Below are positions 51,530 to 61,116 of a DNA stretch of 64,000 bases, one piece after another. Made by a program: the position numbers and the translations under genes. The stretch covers positions 1 through 64,000 of the forward strand of contig CACJHI010000002.1 in the NCBI GenBank assembly GCA_902593165.1, read 5' to 3'. The DNA comes from an uncultured Bacteroidota bacterium. Its GTDB lineage: Bacteria > Bacteroidota > Bacteroidia > Flavobacteriales > Flavobacteriaceae. The notes under the pieces are model-generated. The model saw only the letters and a program-made list of their open reading frames with translations, was not told where the DNA came from and ran no database searches. The first letter of the stretch is position 1. Every line of letters begins with the position of its first letter.

Positions 51530-53218
51530 CTATTTTAAAATTTCACCATAGTCGTCACCTCTAAAGTCAGCCCCGGTTGAAACCTTTCCCTTTTCATCAA
51601 TCAATATCGCATCAACTGCACCTATAGAAGATCTAGCAGACATCCCACCTGTATCTACTTCAATTGGTAACGATATCACAAAATAGCTTTTCGATTTTAG
51701 GATTGAGTCTTTCTCTTTGTCAATAATGCCCTCTTCAAAAATTACAACATCGGGTAACCATTGATGGTGAAACCTAGGGGCATTAACAGCTTCTTGGACA
51801 TCCATATCAAATTCATAGACATTAAGTATCGTTTGAAGCACAGAAGTTATTATAGTTGAGCCACCTGGTGTACCAACTATCAGGGATGGCTTATTATCTT
51901 TAAGGATAATCGATGGGGTCATTGAGCTTAACATTCTTTTACCAGGTTGGATAGAATTTGCTTCACTTCCAATCAATCCATAAAAATTAGGATGCCCTGG
52001 CTTGGAGCTAAAGTCATCCATTTCATTATTCAAGAAAAAACCACCTTCTTCAACAAAAACCTTTGAACCGTAGCTATTATTTAATGTAGTTGTCACAGAA
52101 ACAGAATTTCCATACTTATCTATAATAGAATAATGAGTTGTTTCATCACTCTCCTTAACAATAATATTTCCATGTTTTACCTCTGAAGATGGAGTTGCTT
52201 TATCCCATGAAAAACTTTCCATTCTATCTACTACATATTCTTTATCCATTAACTCATAAACTGGAAGATTCATATAGTCAGGATCACCCATAAAATGACT
52301 TCTATCTGCATATGCTCTTCTTTCAGCCTCAACTAAAAGCTGAATTGCCTTAACTGAATTATGTCCAAAACTTTTAATATCATAGTCTTCAATCACTTTA
52401 AGCATTTGACCTAATAGAATTCCACCACTTGATGGCAGAGACATTGATATTATATCCAAATCTTTATATTTAAATTTAACTGGATCACGCCAAACAGATT
52501 CATAGTTCTTTAGATCCTCTAAAGTCATTATACCTCCAGTTTTATTGACTGAATTGACAATCATTTCACCAATTTCTCCTCCATATAAAACTTCTGGTCC
52601 AAATTCTGAAATCTTAGATAATGTCTCAGCAAATCTTAAATTTTTAATTGTGTCACCTTCATAATATTTTTTTGAATAAAGTGATTCTTTGCCATTAACT
52701 TTTATGAAATCATCTAATTTACCGCCTAATGAATTTGATTGTTTTTTAGTTACTACAAAACCATTTTTTGCAAGATCAATAGCTGGTTTAAATAAATCTT
52801 CAATTGGGAGAGATCCAAACTTGGCATGTATTTCATAGATTGCAGAAATTGACCCAGGTACTCCGACAGCTGCACCTCCAAGTGTACTCATATCTGGTAT
52901 TACATCTCCATTTTCGTCAAGGTACATATCTTTAAATGCACTCCCTGGAGCCATTTCTCTAAAGTCTAGGGATCCACTAGATCCATCTTTATGATGATAT
53001 ACAAAGAATCCACCTCCACCAATGTTCCCAGCTGTAGGATGAACAACTGCTAATGCAAGGTGTGTTGCTATCATTGCATCATATGCATTACCACCATTTT
53101 TCATAATTTCAAGTCCTATCTGAGATGCTTCTTTTCTTGCAGAAACAACAGCTGGCTGATATATATCACTACAACTAAAAAGGAAAAAAGATGAGAGAAT
53201 TAGAATAATATTTTTCAT
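51530..53218 (-). CDS. ggt: Gamma-glutamyltransferase, lipoprotein
   Basis: GGNAYDAMIATHLALAVVHPTAGNIGGGGFFVYH; DETTHYSIIDKYGNSVSVTTTLNNSYGS; TPGGSTIITSVLQTI. Confidence 0.95.
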   Translation of the reverse strand: MKNIILILSSFFLFSCSDIYQPAVVSARKEASQIGLEIMKNGGNAYDAMIATHLALAVVHPTAGNIGGGGFFVYHHKDGSSGSLDFREMAPGSAFKDMYLDENGDVIPDMSTLGGAAVGVPGSISAIYEIHAKFGSLPIEDLFKPAIDLAKNGFVVTKKQSNSLGGKLDDFIKVNGKESLYSKKYYEGDTIKNLRFAETLSKISEFGPEVLYGGEIGEMIVNSVNKTGGIMTLEDLKNYESVWRDPVKFKYKDLDIISMSLPSSGGILLGQMLKVIEDYDIKSFGHNSVKAIQLLVEAERRAYADRSHFMGDPDYMNLPVYELMDKEYVVDRMESFSWDKATPSSEVKHGNIIVKESDETTHYSIIDKYGNSVSVTTTLNNSYGSKVFVEEGGFFLNNEMDDFSSKPGHPNFYGLIGSEANSIQPGKRMLSSMTPSIILKDNKPSLIVGTPGGSTIITSVLQTILNVYEFDMDVQEAVNAPRFHHQWLPDVVIFEEGIIDKEKDSILKSKSYFVISLPIEVDTGGMSARSSIGAVDAILIDEKGKVSTGADFRGDDYGEILK

Positions 53219-53262
53219 AATAAAATTTCGTGTAATTTACAATTTATATATTTACATTTCAT

Positions 53263-54651
53263 ATGACTTTAATAAAAAATATATCAGGATTTAGGGGAAC
53301 AATAGGGGGGAATAATCTTGAGAATTTAACACCTACTGATATTGTAACATCTATTTCTGCATTTTCCAGATTAATCAAGGAAAATAATCCCAATTCATCT
53401 AGTTTGACAGTAATGACAGGAAGAGATGGAAGAAAATCTGGAAGAATGATTCAGTCTATAGTTAATTCTACATTTAACTCTATGGGAATCAACGTTATAG
53501 ATGCAGGTTTATCAACGACTCCTACTATTTGTTGGGGGGTATTAAATAATGATTCTGTAGGTGGACTAATGATAACAGCGAGTCATAATCCTGAAGAGTA
53601 TAATGGTTTAAAATTTTTCAACTCTGAGGGTGAATTTTTATCAAGAGAAGATGTATCTAAATTAATTGAATACTCGGAATCAAAAAATCATATTTTTTCT
53701 TCCAATAATTCACTTGGAACTATTTCAGAATATGATAGACTTATAGATGATCATGTAGATGCAATTTTAAATTTAAAAATATTGCCACTAGATGAAATTA
53801 GAGAACTAAAACTCTCTGTTAGTGCTGATGCAATTAATTCTGGAGGATCAATAGCTATACCTAAGTTACTCGATAGACTTAATATTCAATACAACATCAT
53901 AAATTCAGAAATAAAAGGAGTATTTAATCATACACCTGAGCCTTTAGCTGAGAACTTAACAGATTTATCAGAATCAATTAAAGTGAACAAATCTGACTTT
54001 GGAATTGCAGTTGATCCAGATGTTGACAGGCTTGTCTTTTTTGATGAGAACGGTGAGATATTGGGCGAAGAATACACTCAGGTATTCTGCTCAGACTTTG
54101 TTTTGTCAAAGAATAAAGGTGATACAGTTTCAACCTTATCCTCTTCAAATGCACTTAAAGATTTAACTATTTCATATGGTCAAAAGTATTACTCGACTCC
54201 TGTTGGAGAAATGAATGTTGTTAAAAAGATGAAAGAGGTCGACTCTATAGTAGGAGGTGAAGGTGGAGGAGGTATAATATACCCTGAATTACATTATGGA
54301 AGAGATGCTTTAGTTGGTATTGCTCTTTTTCTTGGTCTATTAGTTGATAAGAAATGTAGAGTATCGGAATTAAAAAGTCAGTACTCTAGTTATTACATGA
54401 AAAAAATAAAAATTACTTTAAAAGATTCAAAATTAATAGATAGGACCTTTAACGTGATAACTGAAAATTACTCAGAGCTGTCTCCTAATACAGAAGATGG
54501 AGTTAGGATTGATTTTGATGATGCTTGGGTGCATATGCGTAAATCAAATACAGAGCCAATTATAAGAATTTTTGCAGAAGCTAACTCGCAGGATATTGCT
54601 GATACCTATGCTTTAAAGATTGAAAAAGAAATAAAATCAATTAGTTCTTAA
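53263..54651 (+). CDS. glmM: Phosphoglucosamine mutase/phosphohexomutase
   Basis: NISGFRGTIGG; MITASHNPEEYNGLKFF; GIAVDPDVDRLVFFDENGE; RKSNTEPIIRIFAEA. Confidence 0.92.
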   Translation: MTLIKNISGFRGTIGGNNLENLTPTDIVTSISAFSRLIKENNPNSSSLTVMTGRDGRKSGRMIQSIVNSTFNSMGINVIDAGLSTTPTICWGVLNNDSVGGLMITASHNPEEYNGLKFFNSEGEFLSREDVSKLIEYSESKNHIFSSNNSLGTISEYDRLIDDHVDAILNLKILPLDEIRELKLSVSADAINSGGSIAIPKLLDRLNIQYNIINSEIKGVFNHTPEPLAENLTDLSESIKVNKSDFGIAVDPDVDRLVFFDENGEILGEEYTQVFCSDFVLSKNKGDTVSTLSSSNALKDLTISYGQKYYSTPVGEMNVVKKMKEVDSIVGGEGGGGIIYPELHYGRDALVGIALFLGLLVDKKCRVSELKSQYSSYYMKKIKITLKDSKLIDRTFNVITENYSELSPNTEDGVRIDFDDAWVHMRKSNTEPIIRIFAEANSQDIADTYALKIEKEIKSISS

Positions 54652-55503
54652 GTGCTTAAATCTATTATGAGACCAAAAATATTGTGATGGATCTCTGTGT
54701 ATTTGATTTTCTAATAATTTTAAAAACTGATCTGTAATACTGTAATTGGTATTCTTTTTATCTATTATCTCTATAAATTTAGTTTTATAGTGACCTCTTT
54801 TAGTCCTTGTTATATCAGCGAATACAACCGATAAGTCATAGTCTTTTGAAAATCTCTCAGCACCAGTAAAAATTGGGACTTTATGGCCTAAAAAATAGTT
54901 TATGTAGGATTTACCCACTTTTCTAGGAGACTGATCTGCTGCAAATCCAAATAAGTAATATTTCTCGGGATTAAGATTTGACATAAAATCTTTCACTTTA
55001 TATCTAGATACTAAATAGGCTTTGTGCTTCCCTCTAATCTTTTCAAATAATTTATTAAAATATTTATTAGTCATAGGTGTATAAATGCCATATCCATTAC
55101 CCTTTACATTATAACCAATAGACAGTAACCATTCAAAGTTGGAATAATGTCCACATATTAAAATAATATTCTTTTTCTTCTCTTGAATACTCTCTATTAA
55201 TTCAATGTTTTCATAGTTATAACGAGACCTCATTTGACTTTCACTCATTCCAAAAGCTTTGATACTCTCAATAGTTATATCCGCAAAATGCTTATAAAAA
55301 TCCCTTTCTATTCTATGTATCTCATTTATTGATTTTTCGGGGAAAACAAGTCTTAAATTATTCCTTACCATTTTTAGTCTATACTTAAATATTTTATGGA
55401 GTAGATATGATAAAAAATCAGAAATAGAGTATACAACCCTAAAAGGGAGGATCGATATAAGCCTAATTATGGGGTATAAAATTAAAAATGTAAGTAATTG
55501 CAA
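54637..55503 (-). CDS. LpxL/HtrB-family lysophospholipid acyltransferase
   Basis: RHFYKHFADITIESIKAF; ILICGHYSNFEWLLSIGYNV (HxxxxE/N-like); FAADQSPRKVGKSYINYFLGHKVPIFTGAERF. Confidence 0.9.
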   Translation of the reverse strand: MQLLTFLILYPIIRLISILPFRVVYSISDFLSYLLHKIFKYRLKMVRNNLRLVFPEKSINEIHRIERDFYKHFADITIESIKAFGMSESQMRSRYNYENIELIESIQEKKKNIILICGHYSNFEWLLSIGYNVKGNGYGIYTPMTNKYFNKLFEKIRGKHKAYLVSRYKVKDFMSNLNPEKYYLFGFAADQSPRKVGKSYINYFLGHKVPIFTGAERFSKDYDLSVVFADITRTKRGHYKTKFIEIIDKKNTNYSITDQFLKLLENQIHRDPSQYFWSHNRFKHLRTN

Positions 55504-55506
55504 TTA

Positions 55507-56637
55507 TCAATCATTTAATGATAATGCTAATTTAATGCTTTCTTCGAGATCATTTCCTCTCAAGTTTTTTCCAATTACTACACCTTCTTTATTTATAAGG
55601 AAAGATTGAGGAATAGCTCTAATGCTATATCTTCTAGCAATAGGATCATTCCAAAAGTTTAAATTGGATACTTGAGTCCATAAGAGATTATCATCTTCAA
55701 CAGCTTGTTCCCATTGTTCTTTTGTTCTATCTAAGGAAACACCAATAATATCAAAACCATCTTTATTATAGGCCTTGTATAATCTAACAAGATTTGGATT
55801 CTCAACCCTACAAGGTCTACACCATGCAGCCCAAAAATCAAGGAGGGTAACATTGTTTTGTGACACCTCTTTACTCAAAGTAACGTCTGAACCATTTATG
55901 CTTGGTGCAGTAAAATCTGGTGCAGTCTCACCAACTTCTATTGGATTTTCATATTGCCTTAGTAGATCAGCTATATTTTTACCTACATCACTTACTTTAA
56001 TTCGATTGGAGAAACTTTCATAAACATCTATTATACTGTCTTTGTTAACTTTATTCTCTATCATAAATACTTCAAGCAGTAACGCTGACATATATGAGTC
56101 TAAATTGTCAATTATGAAATCCCACTCATATAGCATCACCTCACGTTCCTTTGATTTATACTCTTTCTCTAGTTCCATAGCAATTTCTACATCACCAGTC
56201 ATTATTGCATCTTGGGCTTCGTAAGATATATTATTCATATCATCAACAAGGAACTTTGTCTCAGATTTATATTTGATAAAGTCATCATTTGATTTAGTTC
56301 CGAAGACCTTGGATTTTGATATACTATCCTTGAATAAATCTGCCTTAATATCTCCGTTTTCAAGAATTGCTAGAACGTAACCATTAACTCCCTCAACCTG
56401 AATGTAGCTTATCTGAGGTGTAGATGATATACCTTGAAATTTAAAATTATTAGATTGAACAGTTGTAGAGTCTTTAATAAATGGTTGGTTATTTTGATCT
56501 GCTTGTAATACATATATTTTTGTGCCATCGGCTACATCAGCTTTTCCAGTTAATACAAACTGATTCTCTTGACTGCCACAAGAGCCTAATAAAAATAGGA
56601 ATGACAAACCTGTAAACCTTATTAATAATTTTTTCAC
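55507..56637 (-). CDS. TlpA/ResA-like thioredoxin lipoprotein with DUF4369-like N-domain
   Basis: LLGSCGSQE; FVLTGKADVADGTKIYVLQADQNNQPFIKDSTTV; LLDFWAAWCRPCRVENPNLVRLY. Confidence 0.93.
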   Translation of the reverse strand: MKKLLIRFTGLSFLFLLGSCGSQENQFVLTGKADVADGTKIYVLQADQNNQPFIKDSTTVQSNNFKFQGISSTPQISYIQVEGVNGYVLAILENGDIKADLFKDSISKSKVFGTKSNDDFIKYKSETKFLVDDMNNISYEAQDAIMTGDVEIAMELEKEYKSKEREVMLYEWDFIIDNLDSYMSALLLEVFMIENKVNKDSIIDVYESFSNRIKVSDVGKNIADLLRQYENPIEVGETAPDFTAPSINGSDVTLSKEVSQNNVTLLDFWAAWCRPCRVENPNLVRLYKAYNKDGFDIIGVSLDRTKEQWEQAVEDDNLLWTQVSNLNFWNDPIARRYSIRAIPQSFLINKEGVVIGKNLRGNDLEESIKLALSLND

Positions 56638-56694
56638 ACAGCAAATTTAGTTTTTTATATTTAATATCTTTAGTTAACTTTTTGTTAAGGCTAA

Positions 56695-58083
56695 ATGACA
56701 ACAAACTCTTTAATTAGTTTATTTGAAAAAATATTAGACAATGACTTAATCATAAGTGGAGAGTATCTTAAGTCAAGGTTTTATCATATTTGGAAAACTG
56801 ATATTCCCCTAGAGTCAATTTGCCTTCTAATGCCAAAGACAACTGCCCAAGTATCTTCAATAATTAAAGTATGTAATGAAAACAATCAAGAGGTAGTTAT
56901 ACATGGTGGACTTACTAATCTTGTTGGCTCTACAAAATCTAATGACACTCAAGTAGTTCTATCATTAGAAAAGATGAATAATATAATTGAAGTAGATGAA
57001 ATCTCTAAGACAATAACATGCGAATCGGGTGTGATAATAGAAGATTTGATTAATGCCTGTAAAGAAAAAGAATTGCTTCTTCCTTTAAACTTTGGGGCTA
57101 GAGGCTCTGCTCAAATAGGTGGTGCTATATCTACAAATGCAGGTGGCTTGAGAGTTTTTAAATATGGCATGACTCGAAATTTAGTTATGGGTATTGAGGC
57201 TGTGCTTCCAGATGGAACAATTATTTCATCATTAAAGAAATTAATGAAAGATAATTCTGGATATGATCTAAAACAACTCTTTATTGGTTCTGAGGGTACA
57301 CTTGGTGTTGTAACTAAAGTAGTGCTGAGGTTATACCCACTTCCAAAGACTAGATACACTTCTCTAGCTGTAACAAATGACTATCAAAAAGTTTTAGATC
57401 TTTTAAAAATTCTAGAGGATAAAATCTCAAATAATTTGACTGGGTATGAGCTTCTTTGGAATAGCACTTATCAACAAATGGTTAGTGAGAAAACTATTTA
57501 CAATAAATATCTGCCTGATAATTTTAAATACTATCTATTTATAGAATATATGGGGAGAGATTTTGATAACGATTACAAGATATTTGAAGAGACTATACTT
57601 GAATGTATTGAGGATAAGCTAATAGATGATGCAGTTATTGGAAAAGATGAAAAGGAACAGGTCAATATATGGGGGATAAGAGAAGATGTTGCGGTTTTAG
57701 CTGATGAACGAAAGTTTGATCAGCAATTTGATATTAGTATACCAGTCCCTTTAATTGGGGAAGTAATATCCAAAATTTCAAACGAACTTAATGAATGTGA
57801 AGGAGTAAAAACTATTTTTCCGTTTGGCCATGTAGCTGATGGTAATATTCACTTTATAATTGGAAAGGACACGGATAGTGAAGACTTAAAATCACAAATC
57901 AATGATATAATATACAATAATACTGAACTTGTAAATGGTTCAATTTCTGCTGAACATGGTATTGGTTTAGACAAAAAAAGATATTTGATAAAAAGTAGGA
58001 GTGAAGATGAAATCAGTCTCATGAGATCAATTAAAAAAACAATTGATCCAAAAAATATATTAAATCCCGGTAGAGTATTTTGA
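56695..58083 (+). CDS. FAD-binding oxidase (GlcD/D-2-hydroxyacid dehydrogenase-like)
   Basis: VVIHGGLTNLVGSTKSN; GGAISTNAGGLRVFKYGMTRNLVMGIEAVLPDG; FGHVADGNIHF; AEHGIGLDKKRYL. Confidence 0.92.
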   Translation: MTTNSLISLFEKILDNDLIISGEYLKSRFYHIWKTDIPLESICLLMPKTTAQVSSIIKVCNENNQEVVIHGGLTNLVGSTKSNDTQVVLSLEKMNNIIEVDEISKTITCESGVIIEDLINACKEKELLLPLNFGARGSAQIGGAISTNAGGLRVFKYGMTRNLVMGIEAVLPDGTIISSLKKLMKDNSGYDLKQLFIGSEGTLGVVTKVVLRLYPLPKTRYTSLAVTNDYQKVLDLLKILEDKISNNLTGYELLWNSTYQQMVSEKTIYNKYLPDNFKYYLFIEYMGRDFDNDYKIFEETILECIEDKLIDDAVIGKDEKEQVNIWGIREDVAVLADERKFDQQFDISIPVPLIGEVISKISNELNECEGVKTIFPFGHVADGNIHFIIGKDTDSEDLKSQINDIIYNNTELVNGSISAEHGIGLDKKRYLIKSRSEDEISLMRSIKKTIDPKNILNPGRVF

Positions 58084-58113
58084 TATAAGGTGTTATCTTT
58101 ATATTTCTAGGTT

Positions 58114-59178
58114 ATGGCAGGAAATTCATTCGGAAACATATTTAAACTTTCAACCTTTGGTGAGTCTCATGGTAAGGCATTAGGTGGTGTTATTGATGGC
58201 TGTCCTGCAGGAGTTGAGCTTGACTTTGATACCATAAATAAAGAGTTAAATAGAAGAAGGCCAGGTCAATCTGAAATAGTTACTCAGAGAAAAGAGGATG
58301 ACTCTGTAGAATTTCTCTCAGGTATTTTTGAAGGAAAAACAACTGGAACTCCAATTGGATTTATAATTGTAAATAAAGATCAGAAGCCAAAGGACTATTC
58401 CCATATTCAAAATAGTTATAGACCTTCTCATGCTGATTTTGTTTATGATAAAAAATATGGATTTAGAGATTATAGAGGTGGAGGTAGAAGTTCTGCTAGA
58501 GAGACTGTTGTTAGAGTAGTAGCAGGATCTATTGCTAAAATGTTACTAAAAGATGTGAAAATTAATGCATTTGTATCATCAGTTGGAGAAATTACATACG
58601 ACTATCAAAATTCCAAAGTTAATTTTGATAAAATTGAAGATTCAATTGTCAGGTGTCCTGACGAAAAAGCATCAGAAGAGATGATTAGTTTGATTAAGTC
58701 TATCAAAAAGAATGGAGATACTGTAGGGGGAGTAATTTCCTGCATTATTAGTGGTGTGCCTGTTGGACTGGGAGAGCCAGTGTTCAACAAATTACATGCT
58801 GAGCTTGGTAAAGCAATGTTATCAATAAATGCAGTTAAAGGTTTTGAGTTTGGGAGTGGATTTAAGGGTTCTTCAATGAAAGGATCTGAACATAATGATT
58901 CTTTCAATGCAGATGGAACAACAAAAACTAATAGATCTGGAGGTATTCAAGGTGGAATATCAAATGGAATGGACATTTACTTTAATGTTGCATTTAAACC
59001 AGTCTCGACAATTATGAGAGATCAAGATTCAATTGACAGCGATGGTAATGAAGTTAAAGTTAAAGGTAAGGGAAGGCATGACCCATGTGTTGTACCAAGA
59101 GCTGTTCCAATAGTTGAGGCTATGTCAGCTCTTGTATTGGCTGATTACCTCTTATTAAATAGACTATCAAAAATATAA
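58114..59178 (+). CDS. aroC: Chorismate synthase
   Basis: [65 protein letters not shown]. Confidence 0.97.
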   Translation: MAGNSFGNIFKLSTFGESHGKALGGVIDGCPAGVELDFDTINKELNRRRPGQSEIVTQRKEDDSVEFLSGIFEGKTTGTPIGFIIVNKDQKPKDYSHIQNSYRPSHADFVYDKKYGFRDYRGGGRSSARETVVRVVAGSIAKMLLKDVKINAFVSSVGEITYDYQNSKVNFDKIEDSIVRCPDEKASEEMISLIKSIKKNGDTVGGVISCIISGVPVGLGEPVFNKLHAELGKAMLSINAVKGFEFGSGFKGSSMKGSEHNDSFNADGTTKTNRSGGIQGGISNGMDIYFNVAFKPVSTIMRDQDSIDSDGNEVKVKGKGRHDPCVVPRAVPIVEAMSALVLADYLLLNRLSKI

Positions 59179-59180
59179 TT

Positions 59181-60458
59181 ATGAAACTACACTGGAAGAT
59201 TATCATAGGAATGGTTGCGGGTGTGATATTTGGACTTTTAATGTCTCAAACATCCTTTGGGTCAGAAGTTATAAGCGATTGGTTTAAACCTTTTGGAACA
59301 ATTTTTATCAATCTTCTAAAATTAATTGCAATGCCTTTAATATTGGCTTCATTGATTAAGGGCATATCTGATTTAAAAGATATATCTAAGTTATCTACTA
59401 TTGGTACGAGAACATTGGGTGTATACATTTGTACAACTGTTTTAGCCGTTATTATAGGGTTAGTCCTAGTAAATATTGTCCAGCCAGGTAATACTATAAC
59501 TGAAGAGACTAGGATTGATTTAGTTCAAGAGTATGAACAAGGTGTTCTTGAGAAGCAACAGCAGGCTCAGCAACAAGCTGAAAGTGGTCCTTTACAGCCT
59601 TTAGTTGATATAGTACCTTCAAATATTTTTGATGCAGCTACAAATAATAGAAATATGCTTCAGGTTATTTTCTTTGCTATCTTTTTTGGAATAGGTTTAA
59701 TTCTTGTTGATCCTAAGATAGCAAGACCAGTAAAAGAATTTTTTGATGGATTGAATGCTGTAATTCTAAAGTTAATTGATTTAATTATGGAGTTTGCTCC
59801 ATATGGAGTTTTTGCTCTTCTTGCTACACTTGTAGTAGAATCGCCAAGCATAGATCTATTCATTGCCCTAGGAATGTACTCCTTGACATTAATTATTGGA
59901 TTAATCCTAATGATATTTGTATACAACATAATCGTCAAATTAGTAACTAATACTAATCCAACTACTTTTATGAAAGGTATTTCTGCTGCTCAGCTTTTAG
60001 GTTTTTCAACCAGTTCAAGTGCAGCCACTCTTCCTGTTACAATGAATTGTGCTGAGAATAATCTTGGAGTAGATAAAGAGATTTCAAGTTTCGTCTTGCC
60101 AATTGGTGCAACAATTAATATGGATGGAACAAGTGTCTATCAAGCAGTAGCAGCAGTATTTATTGCTCAAGCTTTTGGACTCGATTTAAGTTTAGGCGCT
60201 CAGCTTGGAATTATAGTAACCGCCTCCTTGGCTTCAATTGGAGCTGCTGCAGTCCCGAGCGCTGGTATTGTTATGCTAGTTATAGTTCTCGGTCAAGCAG
60301 GTATTCCAGAGGCTGGTCTTGCACTTATTATTGCAGTAGATAGACCGCTAGATATGTGTAGAACAATTGTAAATGTTACTGGTGATGCAGCTGTTTCAAT
60401 GATTGTTGCTAAATCAGTTGGGAAGTTAAAAGATCCTAAAGATGTCGGTGAAAATTGA
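59181..60458 (+). CDS. Dicarboxylate/amino acid:cation symporter (DAACS family)
   Basis: FINLLKLIAMPLILASLIKGISDL; STSSSAATLPVTMNCAENNLGV; LPIGATINMDGTSVYQAVAAVFIAQAFG. Confidence 0.94.
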   Translation: MKLHWKIIIGMVAGVIFGLLMSQTSFGSEVISDWFKPFGTIFINLLKLIAMPLILASLIKGISDLKDISKLSTIGTRTLGVYICTTVLAVIIGLVLVNIVQPGNTITEETRIDLVQEYEQGVLEKQQQAQQQAESGPLQPLVDIVPSNIFDAATNNRNMLQVIFFAIFFGIGLILVDPKIARPVKEFFDGLNAVILKLIDLIMEFAPYGVFALLATLVVESPSIDLFIALGMYSLTLIIGLILMIFVYNIIVKLVTNTNPTTFMKGISAAQLLGFSTSSSAATLPVTMNCAENNLGVDKEISSFVLPIGATINMDGTSVYQAVAAVFIAQAFGLDLSLGAQLGIIVTASLASIGAAAVPSAGIVMLVIVLGQAGIPEAGLALIIAVDRPLDMCRTIVNVTGDAAVSMIVAKSVGKLKDPKDVGEN

Positions 60459-61116
60459 TGAATCTTGGAAAAGACTTCTAGAGTCAGAGTTTAATTCAGA
60501 ATATTTTAAAAAACTAATTTCTTTTATAAAGAAAGAGTACTCTGCATTTAAATGTTACCCTAAAGGATCTGAGATATTCAATGCATTTGATTGCTGTCCA
60601 ATTAATAAACTCAAAGTTGTAATTATAGGTCAAGATCCATATCATGGAATAAACCAAGCTAATGGTCTATGCTTTTCAGTAAATAAAGGAATATCACATC
60701 CACCATCACTAATTAATATTTTAAAGGAAATTGAAAATGATCTGAATTTTAAATTTGAGAGTAACAATGGAGATCTCTTTAAATGGGCTAATCAAGGGGT
60801 TATGCTTCTAAATGCAACATTAACTGTGAGAGAAGCACTTGCAGGAAGTCATCAAAATAAAGGGTGGGAAATATTTACTGATAAGGTTATTCAAATTATA
60901 TCTAATGAAACAAATAATACTGTATTTTTATTATGGGGATCATTTGCTAAGAAAAAAAGAAAATTGATTGATGTAAGTAAACATAAGATACTAGAATCAG
61001 GTCATCCATCTCCATTAAGTGCAAATAGAGGTTATTGGTTTGGCAATAAACATTTTAGTAAGTGTAATGAGTATTTAGATAGTTATGGTAAAAAGAAAAT
61101 TGATTGGTCATTATGA
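60442..61116 (+). CDS. ung: Uracil-DNA glycosylase
   Basis: VVIIGQDPYHGINQANGLCFSV; LLNATLTVREALAGSHQNKGWE; ILESGHPSPLSANRGYWFGNKHFSKCN. Confidence 0.97.
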   Translation: MSVKIDESWKRLLESEFNSEYFKKLISFIKKEYSAFKCYPKGSEIFNAFDCCPINKLKVVIIGQDPYHGINQANGLCFSVNKGISHPPSLINILKEIENDLNFKFESNNGDLFKWANQGVMLLNATLTVREALAGSHQNKGWEIFTDKVIQIISNETNNTVFLLWGSFAKKKRKLIDVSKHKILESGHPSPLSANRGYWFGNKHFSKCNEYLDSYGKKKIDWSL